Below, one piece after another: positions 25,676 through 35,362 of a DNA stretch of 44,951 bases. Origin of the DNA: Bacteroidales bacterium UBA2714 (lineage in GTDB: Bacteria > Bacteroidota > Bacteroidia > Bacteroidales > P3); assembly GCA_002354035.1 (NCBI GenBank), contig DEKU01000071.1:67740-112690 (forward strand), in the 5' to 3' direction. Within the stretch, counting starts at the first letter, position 1. Each line of letters begins with the position of its first letter. A program made the translations under genes and the position numbers. Under the pieces are notes generated by a model that worked only from the letters and a program-made list of their open reading frames with translations, did no database searches and had not been told where the DNA came from.

Positions 25676-25705
25676 AGCCTTCCAACCGGAAGGCTTTCTT
25701 TTTCT
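25676..25705 (+). terminator. Intrinsic terminator of nrdJ
   Basis: A perfect eight-base stem (25676-25683 with 25688-25695, loop AACC) is followed by a T-rich run, TTCTTTTTC. It lies 135 bases after the nrdJ stop. Confidence 0.9.
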
Positions 25706-25740
25706 ACAAATCTGAATCTGCTTATATTGAAAAAAAGTTG

Positions 25741-25748
25741 TATTTTTG
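25741..25748 (+). promoter_or_regulatory. -7 box of the giant T9SS protein gene
   Basis: TATTTTTG matches TAnnTTTG. TCTG at 25717-25720 is a fair -33 with a 20-base spacer. Initiation near 25755 rules out the upstream in-frame start at 25727 and supports the ATG at 25778. Confidence 0.65.
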
Positions 25749-25777
25749 CACGGCTATTTATATATAACAACAAATCT

Positions 25778-28700
25778 ATGCGAAACATAAACAGGTATCT
25801 TACCATCGGATTATTCATACTGTCTGCCATTGTTATTCCGGGCACTGTCCATGCCCAGCAGGACATCGTTATGCCCCATCGCGGCGTCGACACCCTCACC
25901 ATCGACAGGCAACACTGCTACACCATCCTCGACCCCGGCGGCTACTCCAACTACACCAACAACGAGGACTCTTGGCTGTACATCAACTCCACCGACGGCA
26001 ACTTCATCTTGCAGATGGACTATCAAACCAGTGGTGGCAACGACGACTGCAACGACTATTTCGACATCTACTACTACGCCGACAGCAACTCCGCCTATTC
26101 TCGCTTCTGCAACACGGGCCACAACAGCTGGCGCTCCTCGTCCGCGGGGACACTCATCCATTTCCACTCAAATGGCTATGCCTCCTTCCGGGGATTTGAA
26201 ATCAAAGTCTTTTTCCCCAACACCATCCACAGCTGGGCCTTCCTGCCCGTCGACGACAGCACCGTCACCCTCACCTGGGACGACAACTCTTCCCAAGCCA
26301 CAGCCTGGACCATCACCTATTTCTGCGACGAGGACTCGCTCCTGACCGTCACCTCCAACTCCAAGACCGCCACTATCACCGGCCTACGCAACAACACCCA
26401 CTACGCCTACTACATCGAAAACAATGACATCCCCTGCATGGAGACCATCCGCCAATACTTCATAGCCAGCCATCCCGACCACATGCTCTATACCCATCCC
26501 CTTGGCTCATCCTTCTCCCTCACAAGCGGCAATTGCTACACCCTCAACGCCCCCTCAGGCCCTGGAGGCAACCACCTGCCCACCAGCTGGATCAACACCA
26601 ACCTCACCACCCCCGACAGCACAGGCTTCTATGCCGACGGATGGTCATCCAACAACTACTTCGAGGCCAGCTGGAACACCGGCTATGGCTTTGGCAGCAA
26701 CATCTCCTTCTGGGATGCCAACACGCAACGCCGCCGCAAACTCTATTTCCCCCATGGCACAGCCTCCCTCTCCCACACGGCCAACACCAAATTCCTCTAT
26801 CACATCTCCTGGGAAAACAACCACATCGTCCGTCCATCGGTCAGCAGCCTCTCCCCCACCTCCGCCACCATCCAGTGGTCCGACACCTCCTCCTCCACCC
26901 AGTGGACTGTCCACTATGGCTCCACCGAAGGCAGCTGGACCTCTCGCACCGTCTCCACGCCTTCCATCACCATCACGGGCCTCGAACCCAGCACACAGTA
27001 TATCTACACCATCGAGGGCAACGCCCCGCTCCCCTGCCTCACCCCCTTCCGCCACGCTTTCATCACTCCCGGCCTCTCCGACACCCTCGTCATGCCCTAC
27101 CGCAGCTCCGACACCGCCCTGCTGCAACCCGGCCAGTGCTACACCTTGGTCGACGCCGGTGGTCACCGCAGCTACTTCCACTCCGACTATTCCACCCTTA
27201 CCCTCCGCACTGCCAACGGCAAAGGCTTCCACCTGAAAGGCTGGTACAACATCCCCTCGCCCGACCGTCTCTATATCTTCTACAACGGCGTATGGCACAA
27301 CTACTACGGCGACAACAGCAACCTCGAACTCTACTGCGCCGACGGCACCTGCACCATCGGCTTCACCTCCGACCCCTCCGACTGTGGCCTCGGCTTCGCC
27401 TTCAACATCATCCAACTCGACACCGCCATCACCAACCTCCAATCCACCGCCGTCACCCAAACCTCCGCCACCCTCTCCTGGACCGACCCCTCGTCCGCCC
27501 ACGGCTGGGAAGTCCACTACGGCTATGCCGAAAACCTGTTTGCCACCATCCCCACCTCCACTCCCTCTCTCACACTTTCCAACCTCCAGCCCGGCACACA
27601 ATACGTCTACTATGTCACCCGCCAAGGCGACGGCTCGGCATGCCAGTTCCCCGACCGCCGCGCCTTCATCACCCAAGGCCTCGACTCCCACTCCGTCATC
27701 CTTCCCTACCGCGGTTCCGACACCCTCCTCTTCACTTCGGGCCAATGCTACACCATCCTCGACCCCGGTGGCCTCAACCACGACTATTTCAACCACGACA
27801 CCTGTCAACTCATCATCATCTCCACCAGTGGCGATGACTTCTTCCTGACGGGCCAATTCGAATACGACAACATCACCGACCTCCAGATCAACGGCTACGA
27901 TAGCGAAGACCTCCTCCAAACGGGTGTCAACACAACCTACAACACCCAATTCGACGGCAGCTGGACCTGGTACAACGGCAACCGCATACGCATCCAGAGC
28001 CAAAACGGTTTCCTGCGTCTCCGCTGGCGCACCAACCAAGCAAATGTCCGCCACGGCTTCACCCTGCAACTGGACAGCGACACCCTTCCCATCGCCGACG
28101 TGCAAATCTCCCACGTCACCCAAACCTCCGCCCATCTCTCCTGGACCGACAATAGCGGTTACACCGGCCCCTGGTTCATCGCCTACACCGCCGACTCCGT
28201 CTGGACCTCCACCCAAAGTTCCTCCCCACAGCTCACCCTCTCCAACCTCCAGCCCGCTTCCCGCTATTCCTTCCGCATCAGCCGCTCCCCCTCCGACGGC
28301 AACTGCAACCTCCAGTCCTACTCCTTCGCCACACTCTACGCCAACGACATCGTGATGCGTTCCCATTCGCGCGACACCGTCTGGATCACACCCGGCGAGT
28401 GCTACACCGTCTACGACCCCGGCGGAATTGGCGACTACTTCTCCAGCGACACCTCCTCCCTCGTCATCCGCTCCACCTCCGGACTGGGATTCCGCATGGT
28501 GGGATTGGCCGAAGTCAGCGATCTCCTCTCCTTTGAGAGCGACGGCTCCAACCCCAGCCCCTACTGGTGGATTGTTGACAACTACTACCCCGAGGGCATT
28601 GCCCACATTACCCTCACCACCAATGAGGCCCAAAACAGCTCAGGCTTCGCCTTCAAAATCTACTTCTACCCCACCCTCCACTCCCTCGACACCCTCTGGC

Positions 28701-31700
28701 AGACCGACTCCACCATTGCCATCACCTGGCAGGACACCTCCGTCGCCAACCAATGGACCATCACCTACGGCACCCACATCGACTCCCTCCGCTCCCTCGT
28801 CGCCAACACCAACCAAGCCATCCTCACCGGCCTCCACCGCAACGCCCAGTGCTACCTCCAAATCGAAAGCGACTTCAGCTCCTCGCCTTGCGTCATCCCC
28901 TCCATCTACGGCATCCGCACCCGCCACAACCCCGACTTCTGGGTCACCCAATACCACAACACCCTCCTCGGAAATATCAGCCGCCACTCGCTTGTCGAAA
29001 ACCCCGTCGACATCATCCCCTCCACCGAGTGCATCCACATCTACGACGTGGGCGGCCTCAACCCTCCATTCCCCGACTGCACCATGGACCACGACTTCAA
29101 CACTGCCGACAACCGTGGATTCACCCTCAACGGAAACTATAACCTCGGCTCCAGCTCGCTCCATATCCACACCTCCGCCACCACCTCCGACTACAGCGGC
29201 ATAGGCAACACTCATGTCTACTCACCCGACGGCTACCTCTGCCTCATTTTCCAGTCCTCCTCCGACCCCCACGGCAACGGCCAAGGCTTCGACCTCGAAC
29301 TCCTCATGAGCTACGCCATCCACCATATCACCGCCTCCCATCCCTCCTGCTCCACCGCCACCCTCACCTGGACCGACTCTTCCGACGCCACCCGCTGGTG
29401 GATAGCCTACGGCCCCGACGAGCACACGCTCGACACAGTCTCCACCACCTCCCGCTCCTACAACTTCACCTCCCTCACCCCCGACTGCCAATACGTCTGC
29501 TACCTTTGGAGCAACGAAACCATCATCAGCTGCCATGCCCCCGTCAAGCACGCCTTCATCACCCCCTGCGACACTTCCCTCATCATCATGCCCCTCAACG
29601 CCGACACCACCCGCACCCTCGACATCAACAACTGCTACACCATCCTCGACCCCGGCGGTTATAACAACTACCACTTCAACAGCAACCAGACCCTCCACAT
29701 CCACTCCTCCTCCGGCGACCCCATCACCCTCCGAGGCCATGCCCACATCCACCCCGACGACCACCTCACCATCTACGACGAAGGCTCATGGCAGTGGTAT
29801 GTCAGCGACTGGAGCGGCGACGACGACCAATTCGAGATCCACTCCTCCACCGGCAACCTCTGCATCCAGTTCAACAGCAACGGCGACACCCTCACCAACT
29901 CCGGCTTCGAATTCCAAGTCCTCTTCAACACCATCGGCAACATCCGCGCCGAACTCATGACCGACACCTCCTGCCGCATCCGATGGGACGACCACAGCTC
30001 CGCCACCCAATGGACCTTCTGGTATGGACCCGACCGCCAACACATGGACTCCATCTCCACCTCCACCCCCTCCGTCCATCTCGACAGCCTCCTGTCCGGC
30101 TCCCTCTACCAAGTCTTCATCACAAACAACGCCATTGAATGCATCGACACCACCTGGTTCGAATTCTGCGCCGGAGGCGAACAATGCATCGACTACTCCA
30201 ACCTCTACTCCTGCCACACCCTTTGCCGCTACGGCGACGTCAACGACCCCGACGCCAACCAAGGCCCCGTCGACTTCGGCCCCGACAGCATCTACTCTCG
30301 CCACACCATCATGTCCGACACCTCCCACCGCGACCCCCGCACCGGCTACCAGCTCCGCGCCGTCCCCTCCGGCTACGACCATTCCGTCCGCCTCGGCAAC
30401 TGGAACATCGGCGGTGAAGCCGAAAGCATCACCTACGATTACATCGTCGACACCAACAAAGCCGACATCCTCCTGCTCCGCTATGCCGCCGTGCTCGAAA
30501 ATCCCGACCACCACCCCGACGACCAGCCTCGCTTCCAATTCTCCATCGTCGACGAATACGACCAACCCATCATGCCCCAGTGCTACTCCGCCGACTTCAT
30601 CTCCTCCCAAGCCCTCGGCTGGAACACCTTCCACTACGACACCTCCATCGTCCTCTGGAAAGACTGGACCGCCGTCGGCGTCGACCTCGCACCTCTCCAC
30701 GGCCGACACATCTTCGTCAAACTCACCACCCGCGACTGTGCCCAAACCGGCCACTTCGGCTACGCCTACTTCACCCTCTCCTGCGACCAGAAACACATTA
30801 TCGCCGCCTCCTGCGGCCAAGTCCTCTCCAACACCTTCACCGCCCCCGAAGGCTTCCGCTACCGCTGGTACAACGTCGACAGCGCCGATGTCACCCTCGA
30901 CTCCTCCCAGACCTTCACCAGCTCCCAAGCCGGCACCTACCGCTGCCGCGCCTCCTTCCTCGGTAGCTCCGACGAGTACTGCTATTTCGAGAAAACCGCC
31001 GTCATCGGCAACACATACCCCTTCGCCAACTTCACCTACCAATTTATCGACACCATCGACTGCCAAGTCATGGTACGCTTCCAAAACCTCAGCCGCGTAA
31101 CCTCCGATACCGCCCACACCCAACCCACCGACATGGAATGCGACTCCTACCTCTGGGACTTCGGCGACGGCGACACCAGCTACCTCCGCCATCCCACCCA
31201 CATCTTCCAGCCCGGCTACACCTACGTCCACCTCACCGCCTTCCTCGGCCAGCAAGCCTGCGCCCACGACACCCTCATCCGCATCCTCATCCCCTCCCCC
31301 TGCATCCACTACGACACCCTTAGCCCATCCATCTGCGCGGGCGACACCTTCCGCTTCGCCGACACCGCACTCACCACTCCCGGCGACCACATCATCCGCC
31401 AAACCTTCGCCCCCGACAGCATCATCGAAACTCTCATCTCCCTCACCGTCCACCCCGTCTACAACTTCCACATCACCGACACCCTCTGCACCAACCAGTC
31501 CTACAACCGCTACGGCATCACCATCCCCGCTGGCTCACTGCCCGACACCACCCTCCTCTTCCAAACCTCCTACCAAACCGCCCACGCCTGCGACAGCATC
31601 TACCACCTTACACTCACCACCCACCGCACCTACATCATCCACACCGACGCCCAAGCCTGTAGCAACCACGGCTACATCCTCTTCAACGACACCATCTACC

Positions 31701-32995
31701 AATCCGGCCTATACATCGACAGCCTCCACTCCCAAGCCGGCTGCGACAGCACCATCCACCTCAACCTCACCGTCTACCCCGCCTACCAGTTCGACACCGC
31801 CGTCACCGTCTGCGACGGCACACCCTTCAGCTTCCACAACCAAGTCATCACTTCCCCCGGCGTCTATTCCTTCAACTACCTCACCTCCCACGGCTGCGAC
31901 AGCACCTTCACCCTCACCCTCGCTTTCCACCCCCGCTACGACTTCTACGACACCATCACCCTCTGCCGCCGCCAGCCCTACTACCGCAACGGCATCCCAT
32001 ACTACGCCCCCTTAACCCTCACCGACACTTTCCACACCCAACTGGGATGCGACAGCCTCTACAACACCGTCCTCCACCTCAACGACTCCGCCGCCCGCGC
32101 CAGCTGGCTGATATCCGACGACACCATCCACTGGATCCCCATCGCCGACACCCTCTGGCAAGGCTGCTCACCCTACACACTCTACTTCCGCAACACCTCC
32201 CTCAACGCTTCCGCCAGCACCTGGCAGCTCGACGACAGCACCACCCGCAACCAAGGCCCCGGCCCCTACGACCGCACCCCCTACTTCGCCCACACCTACA
32301 CCACCGGCCACTACCGCTTCCACCTCTCCGTCGTCGACAGCCTCGGCTGCACCGACACCCTCTTCAACCCCTCCGGCGTCCGCGTCGTCCCCTCACCCAA
32401 AGCCGACTTCTTCTGGGACACCCTCCAGCCCTCGCAGCTCCACCCCTGGACCACCTTCCACAACACCTCCATCCCGCTCGACTCCACCTGCTCCTCCCTC
32501 TGGCTGTTCGAAAAACAACCCCTCAACCCCGACGACCTCGACTCCACCCATCTCACCAACCCCGCCTACCGCTGGGACACCGCCGGCGTCCAGCTGCCCG
32601 CCTCCTACCAGGTATGGCTCATCCTCACCCAATACAACATCGGCCCCGACGGCGACACCCTCTTCTGCACCGACACCCTCACCGACACCATCCGCATCGT
32701 CCCCTCCACCCTCCAATTCCCCAACATCGTCACCCCCAACGGTGACGGCTACAACGACCGCTTCCGCATCGGCAACCTCATCGAATACCACCGCTACCCC
32801 TACAACAGCCTCTCCATCTACGACCGCTGGGGACACCTCGTCTACCAATTCTCAAACATCAGCCTCGAAGAACACTTCTGGGACCCCGAAAGCACCTCCT
32901 CCCCCGACGGCACCTACTACTACCGCTTCGTCGGCTCAGGCAGCGACGGCTCCGTCCAGCGCAACGGCGTCATCGAAGTGCTCCGCAAACCCTGA
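25778..32995 (+). CDS. Giant repeat-containing surface protein, T9SS type B (CHU_C) cargo
   Basis: The 2405-residue protein has a signal peptide (MRNINRYLTIGLF..., cleavage after VHA). Seven units of about 200 residues follow (to about residue 1460). Each has a CUB-like half opening with a CYTILDPGG-type motif (cysteines near 46, 252, 453, 656, 874, 1084, 1285) and an FN3-like half (SATLSWTD...LQPGTQY). Next come a domain near 1500-1750, a PKD-like WDFGDGDTS near 1790, four GCDS-type repeats to about 2110, and a second PKD-like part. The last ~94 residues are the CHU_C domain (PNIVTPNGDGYNDRF, YDRWGHLVY, DGTYYYRF), the type B sorting signal. It is likely a secreted or surface adhesin. The coding strand is strikingly C-rich. 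Confidence 0.93.
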   Translation: MRNINRYLTIGLFILSAIVIPGTVHAQQDIVMPHRGVDTLTIDRQHCYTILDPGGYSNYTNNEDSWLYINSTDGNFILQMDYQTSGGNDDCNDYFDIYYYADSNSAYSRFCNTGHNSWRSSSAGTLIHFHSNGYASFRGFEIKVFFPNTIHSWAFLPVDDSTVTLTWDDNSSQATAWTITYFCDEDSLLTVTSNSKTATITGLRNNTHYAYYIENNDIPCMETIRQYFIASHPDHMLYTHPLGSSFSLTSGNCYTLNAPSGPGGNHLPTSWINTNLTTPDSTGFYADGWSSNNYFEASWNTGYGFGSNISFWDANTQRRRKLYFPHGTASLSHTANTKFLYHISWENNHIVRPSVSSLSPTSATIQWSDTSSSTQWTVHYGSTEGSWTSRTVSTPSITITGLEPSTQYIYTIEGNAPLPCLTPFRHAFITPGLSDTLVMPYRSSDTALLQPGQCYTLVDAGGHRSYFHSDYSTLTLRTANGKGFHLKGWYNIPSPDRLYIFYNGVWHNYYGDNSNLELYCADGTCTIGFTSDPSDCGLGFAFNIIQLDTAITNLQSTAVTQTSATLSWTDPSSAHGWEVHYGYAENLFATIPTSTPSLTLSNLQPGTQYVYYVTRQGDGSACQFPDRRAFITQGLDSHSVILPYRGSDTLLFTSGQCYTILDPGGLNHDYFNHDTCQLIIISTSGDDFFLTGQFEYDNITDLQINGYDSEDLLQTGVNTTYNTQFDGSWTWYNGNRIRIQSQNGFLRLRWRTNQANVRHGFTLQLDSDTLPIADVQISHVTQTSAHLSWTDNSGYTGPWFIAYTADSVWTSTQSSSPQLTLSNLQPASRYSFRISRSPSDGNCNLQSYSFATLYANDIVMRSHSRDTVWITPGECYTVYDPGGIGDYFSSDTSSLVIRSTSGLGFRMVGLAEVSDLLSFESDGSNPSPYWWIVDNYYPEGIAHITLTTNEAQNSSGFAFKIYFYPTLHSLDTLWQTDSTIAITWQDTSVANQWTITYGTHIDSLRSLVANTNQAILTGLHRNAQCYLQIESDFSSSPCVIPSIYGIRTRHNPDFWVTQYHNTLLGNISRHSLVENPVDIIPSTECIHIYDVGGLNPPFPDCTMDHDFNTADNRGFTLNGNYNLGSSSLHIHTSATTSDYSGIGNTHVYSPDGYLCLIFQSSSDPHGNGQGFDLELLMSYAIHHITASHPSCSTATLTWTDSSDATRWWIAYGPDEHTLDTVSTTSRSYNFTSLTPDCQYVCYLWSNETIISCHAPVKHAFITPCDTSLIIMPLNADTTRTLDINNCYTILDPGGYNNYHFNSNQTLHIHSSSGDPITLRGHAHIHPDDHLTIYDEGSWQWYVSDWSGDDDQFEIHSSTGNLCIQFNSNGDTLTNSGFEFQVLFNTIGNIRAELMTDTSCRIRWDDHSSATQWTFWYGPDRQHMDSISTSTPSVHLDSLLSGSLYQVFITNNAIECIDTTWFEFCAGGEQCIDYSNLYSCHTLCRYGDVNDPDANQGPVDFGPDSIYSRHTIMSDTSHRDPRTGYQLRAVPSGYDHSVRLGNWNIGGEAESITYDYIVDTNKADILLLRYAAVLENPDHHPDDQPRFQFSIVDEYDQPIMPQCYSADFISSQALGWNTFHYDTSIVLWKDWTAVGVDLAPLHGRHIFVKLTTRDCAQTGHFGYAYFTLSCDQKHIIAASCGQVLSNTFTAPEGFRYRWYNVDSADVTLDSSQTFTSSQAGTYRCRASFLGSSDEYCYFEKTAVIGNTYPFANFTYQFIDTIDCQVMVRFQNLSRVTSDTAHTQPTDMECDSYLWDFGDGDTSYLRHPTHIFQPGYTYVHLTAFLGQQACAHDTLIRILIPSPCIHYDTLSPSICAGDTFRFADTALTTPGDHIIRQTFAPDSIIETLISLTVHPVYNFHITDTLCTNQSYNRYGITIPAGSLPDTTLLFQTSYQTAHACDSIYHLTLTTHRTYIIHTDAQACSNHGYILFNDTIYQSGLYIDSLHSQAGCDSTIHLNLTVYPAYQFDTAVTVCDGTPFSFHNQVITSPGVYSFNYLTSHGCDSTFTLTLAFHPRYDFYDTITLCRRQPYYRNGIPYYAPLTLTDTFHTQLGCDSLYNTVLHLNDSAARASWLISDDTIHWIPIADTLWQGCSPYTLYFRNTSLNASASTWQLDDSTTRNQGPGPYDRTPYFAHTYTTGHYRFHLSVVDSLGCTDTLFNPSGVRVVPSPKADFFWDTLQPSQLHPWTTFHNTSIPLDSTCSSLWLFEKQPLNPDDLDSTHLTNPAYRWDTAGVQLPASYQVWLILTQYNIGPDGDTLFCTDTLTDTIRIVPSTLQFPNIVTPNGDGYNDRFRIGNLIEYHRYPYNSLSIYDRWGHLVYQFSNISLEEHFWDPESTSSPDGTYYYRFVGSGSDGSVQRNGVIEVLRKP

Positions 32996-33541
32996 CGGCC
33001 CACCGCCGCACATCAACCCACACCACAAGCCCCGACCCCACCGGCCGGGGCTTTCCTTCTGCCCGACCCCACACCCCGCCCTCTTTCCCCTTCGGGGAAA
33101 GGAGCGCTCCGCCCGCGCCCCGCCCCGAACCCCGCCCGCGCCCATATCCCAACCGCAAACCCCACCAACTCCGCCCCATCCCAATCCCTTGCTCCGCTCC
33201 GCCATCAACCAATCCGCCACGTCCCCCGCTCCCCATCCCGCCACCAACACATCGAGAGGGTGCTAAAGTAGAATTGTGTCAGTCCGATTCAATCCTCCTC
33301 TCATCCATTCCCATCGCACTGCGCTCCGCCGCTCCACCCTCGCTCCAGTTCCGCTACTTCTCCTACATTTATTTTATACTTTGTTTCTTCACAAGAGTCA
33401 AAATGCCGTCCAAAAGGAGTCAACACAGAGCGAAAGGAACGGCCCCGCCACCTATCCGGCGCAGAGGAACGAAAATCCAGCGGATCGGAAACCAAGAGCC
33501 GAGAAGCACTTGCCATTGGCTACAAAGGGTTGGAGGAGCAC
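32996..33541. other. C-rich intergenic region between convergent T9SS genes
   Basis: No credible gene: open frames are Pro/Ser/Arg-rich and lack signals. It holds the rightward terminator (33027-33054), a perfect hairpin at 33083-33101 (CTTTCCCC, TTC loop, GGGGAAAG) running into the palindrome GGAGCGCTCC (33101-33110), and C-rich imperfect repeats with GCCCGCGCCC twice around 33112-33145. Confidence 0.6.
33027..33054 (+). terminator. Probable terminator of the giant T9SS gene
   Basis: AAGCCCCG (33027-33034) pairs with CGGGGCTT (33046-33053) around an 11-base loop, followed by TCCTTCT. It begins 31 bases after the stop codon. The T-run is short and broken, so efficiency is uncertain. Confidence 0.65.
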
Positions 33542-33573
33542 AAAAAAAGAGGGGCACCTGACGGGTGTCCCTC
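33542..33573 (-). terminator. Terminator of the leftward T9SS genes
   Basis: On the minus strand a 10-pair stem (33564-33573 with 33549-33558, five-base loop) is followed by seven U residues (33548-33542). It lies 50 bases after the stop of the leftward type A cargo gene. Confidence 0.9.
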
Positions 33574-33622
33574 TTGGCGGAATGCGGCGGCATGGGAGCC
33601 GCCTCTATTGTGTTAGGGGAGG

Positions 33623-35359
33623 TTAGCGAACCACGAGTTTGCGGACTATGTTGACATTGCCGCCCACGACGCGGACAAAGTAGGCGCCCTGGGCCAGTCC
33701 CTGCAGGGTCATCTGCTTGGTGCAGCCGTTGTTGCAGGAAATCTGGTCGGCGGCCACGGTGCGTCCGTCCATGTCAACCACGGTGATGCTGACAGTGCCG
33801 TTGGCACCGGCAATGGTGATGGTGGTCTCGGTGGAAGCGGGGTTGGGGTAGATTGTGCAGGCCACTTCGCCTTCCACATTGTCGATGCCAACCGGGGCAA
33901 GGGTGGTGAAGGTCAATACACGGGACCAGAGGCTGTGGGCCAGATCGGAGCAGAGGCTGCGGACGTAGACATCATAGTCGGTTTCGGGCTGGAGGTTGTC
34001 GAGAGAAACTGAGGGTGTGGTGGTGATGAACGCAAAGCCGGTGCCTTCGTCGAAACCACGATAGCCGTAGGCCACTTCCCACTGGGTTGCATCGCCGCGC
34101 GGCGTCCAGCTGACTTCGGCACTGCGGTCGGTCACGTTGGCGATTGTCACATCTTCCACTTCCTGACAGGTGGAGGTGGTGAAGAGCACAGTCTCGCCCC
34201 AGTCGCTATAGGTGGTGGCGGAGCATTGGGCACGGACACGGACGCTGTATTCCATATTGGGATAGAGGCCCGAGATGGTGACATTGTTACTATAGACGGT
34301 GTCGTACATCTGCATGATGGTGTTGAACACGTTGACCACGTATGCCAGGGTGTGGTTGGAGGCGTCGGCAGCCCACGTGATGTTGGCGCTCTGGAAGTCG
34401 GTCGAGGCGATGGTGACGTTTTCTGGCACATAGCAGACAAGGGTGTCGGTGACGATGTTGCTGGTGGTCCAGAAGGAGAAGGAGGTGTCGTTGCACAGGC
34501 TGCGGACGCGGTAGGTGTAGTGGGTGGAGGGCTCGAGACCGTAGAAGGTGTAGGAGTGGGAGGTGACACGGGTGGCGGCAGGCCAGGTGTTGGAGTTGGC
34601 GGGCTTGATGGCGACGTCGAAGCTGGCGGCCGGACTGGTCCAGGTGGCGGTGAGCGAAGTGGAGCCCACATTGACGTTGGCGATGGTGGGACGGGTGCAC
34701 GACTCGGAGCCGTAGACCACTATGCTGTCCAGCAGGATGCCCAGGCCGAAGCCGGAGTGGGCCATGAAGGCCACCTGGTAGGTGGAGGAGGTGTTGGGCA
34801 GCATGACGGTGTCGGTCTGCCAGTGGTCGATGTTTTGGTTCCAGGAGGCGAGATAGTGCCATGATGAATCGGGGCTGGTGCGATAGAGGACGGCCAGGGT
34901 GTCCTGGTCGGTGCCCCAGGCGGGCTGAGCATGGTAGAAGGTCATCATCACCTCGTCGCTGCTTTGGATGTCGAGCATGGGAGTGATGAGGTAAGTGGTG
35001 TAGTTGTTATAGCTGTTGCAGGTGAAGCGTGCGTTGTACTGGCCTGTGGCGGCGCCGGACATACCGCCGTAGGCGTTGCCTCCGCGGCCGGTGGTCCATT
35101 CGACGGTGCCGAGGGAGAAGTGCTGATCCCAGCAGGCGATGCCGTTCTCAAAGTCCTCGACCCAGGGGAATTCGGTGATGATGCTGTCGCAGCCGGTGGC
35201 GCAGGTGGTGCGGGCGGTGAAGCCGGAGTCAGATGTGCCGCAGATGGGGCGGACATAGATTTCGTAGGTGGTGGAGGGGGCCAGACCGCTGAGGGTGGCG
35301 GCGGGGGAGGTCACCGTGGCGATGGTGCCCATGCCGCGGGAGAAACCGGCAACGCCGTA
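33623..35359 (-). pseudogene. C-terminal part of interrupted T9SS type A cargo gene
   Basis: These 578 codons continue, in the same frame, the gene that stops at 35360-35362. They begin YGVAGFSRGMGT, the missing second half of an FN3-like domain whose first half ends SSWVV in the upstream part. Another anchor-type beta domain (PWVEDFENG), more FN3-like repeats and a type A sorting domain follow (IYPNPASTETTITIAG to the end ...VRKLVVR). The first ATG is at 35332, but there is no signal peptide or promoter, so independent export is unlikely. With the upstream part the protein would be 2288 residues. It could be a decaying gene, a strain-specific nonsense mutation or a sequencing error. Confidence 0.85.
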
Positions 35360-35362
35360 TTA
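35360..35362 (-). other. In-frame TAA interrupting the T9SS gene
   Basis: The minus-strand codons read GTT GTC TAA TAC GGC. Sister repeats read W-x-V-x-YG (WEVAYG, WQVVYG, WEVHYG), so a sense codon is expected here. A single G-to-T change of GAA would produce it. Confidence 0.85.

Noticed and set aside
26645..31471. Long Gly/Val-rich minus-strand frames opposite the giant T9SS gene
   Set aside because: They arise from the C-rich third codon positions of the plus-strand gene and show no family motifs.
33274..33626. Short plus-strand frames between the convergent cargo genes
   Set aside because: They are Arg/Pro/Ser-rich, overlap the leftward terminator, and have no family resemblance.
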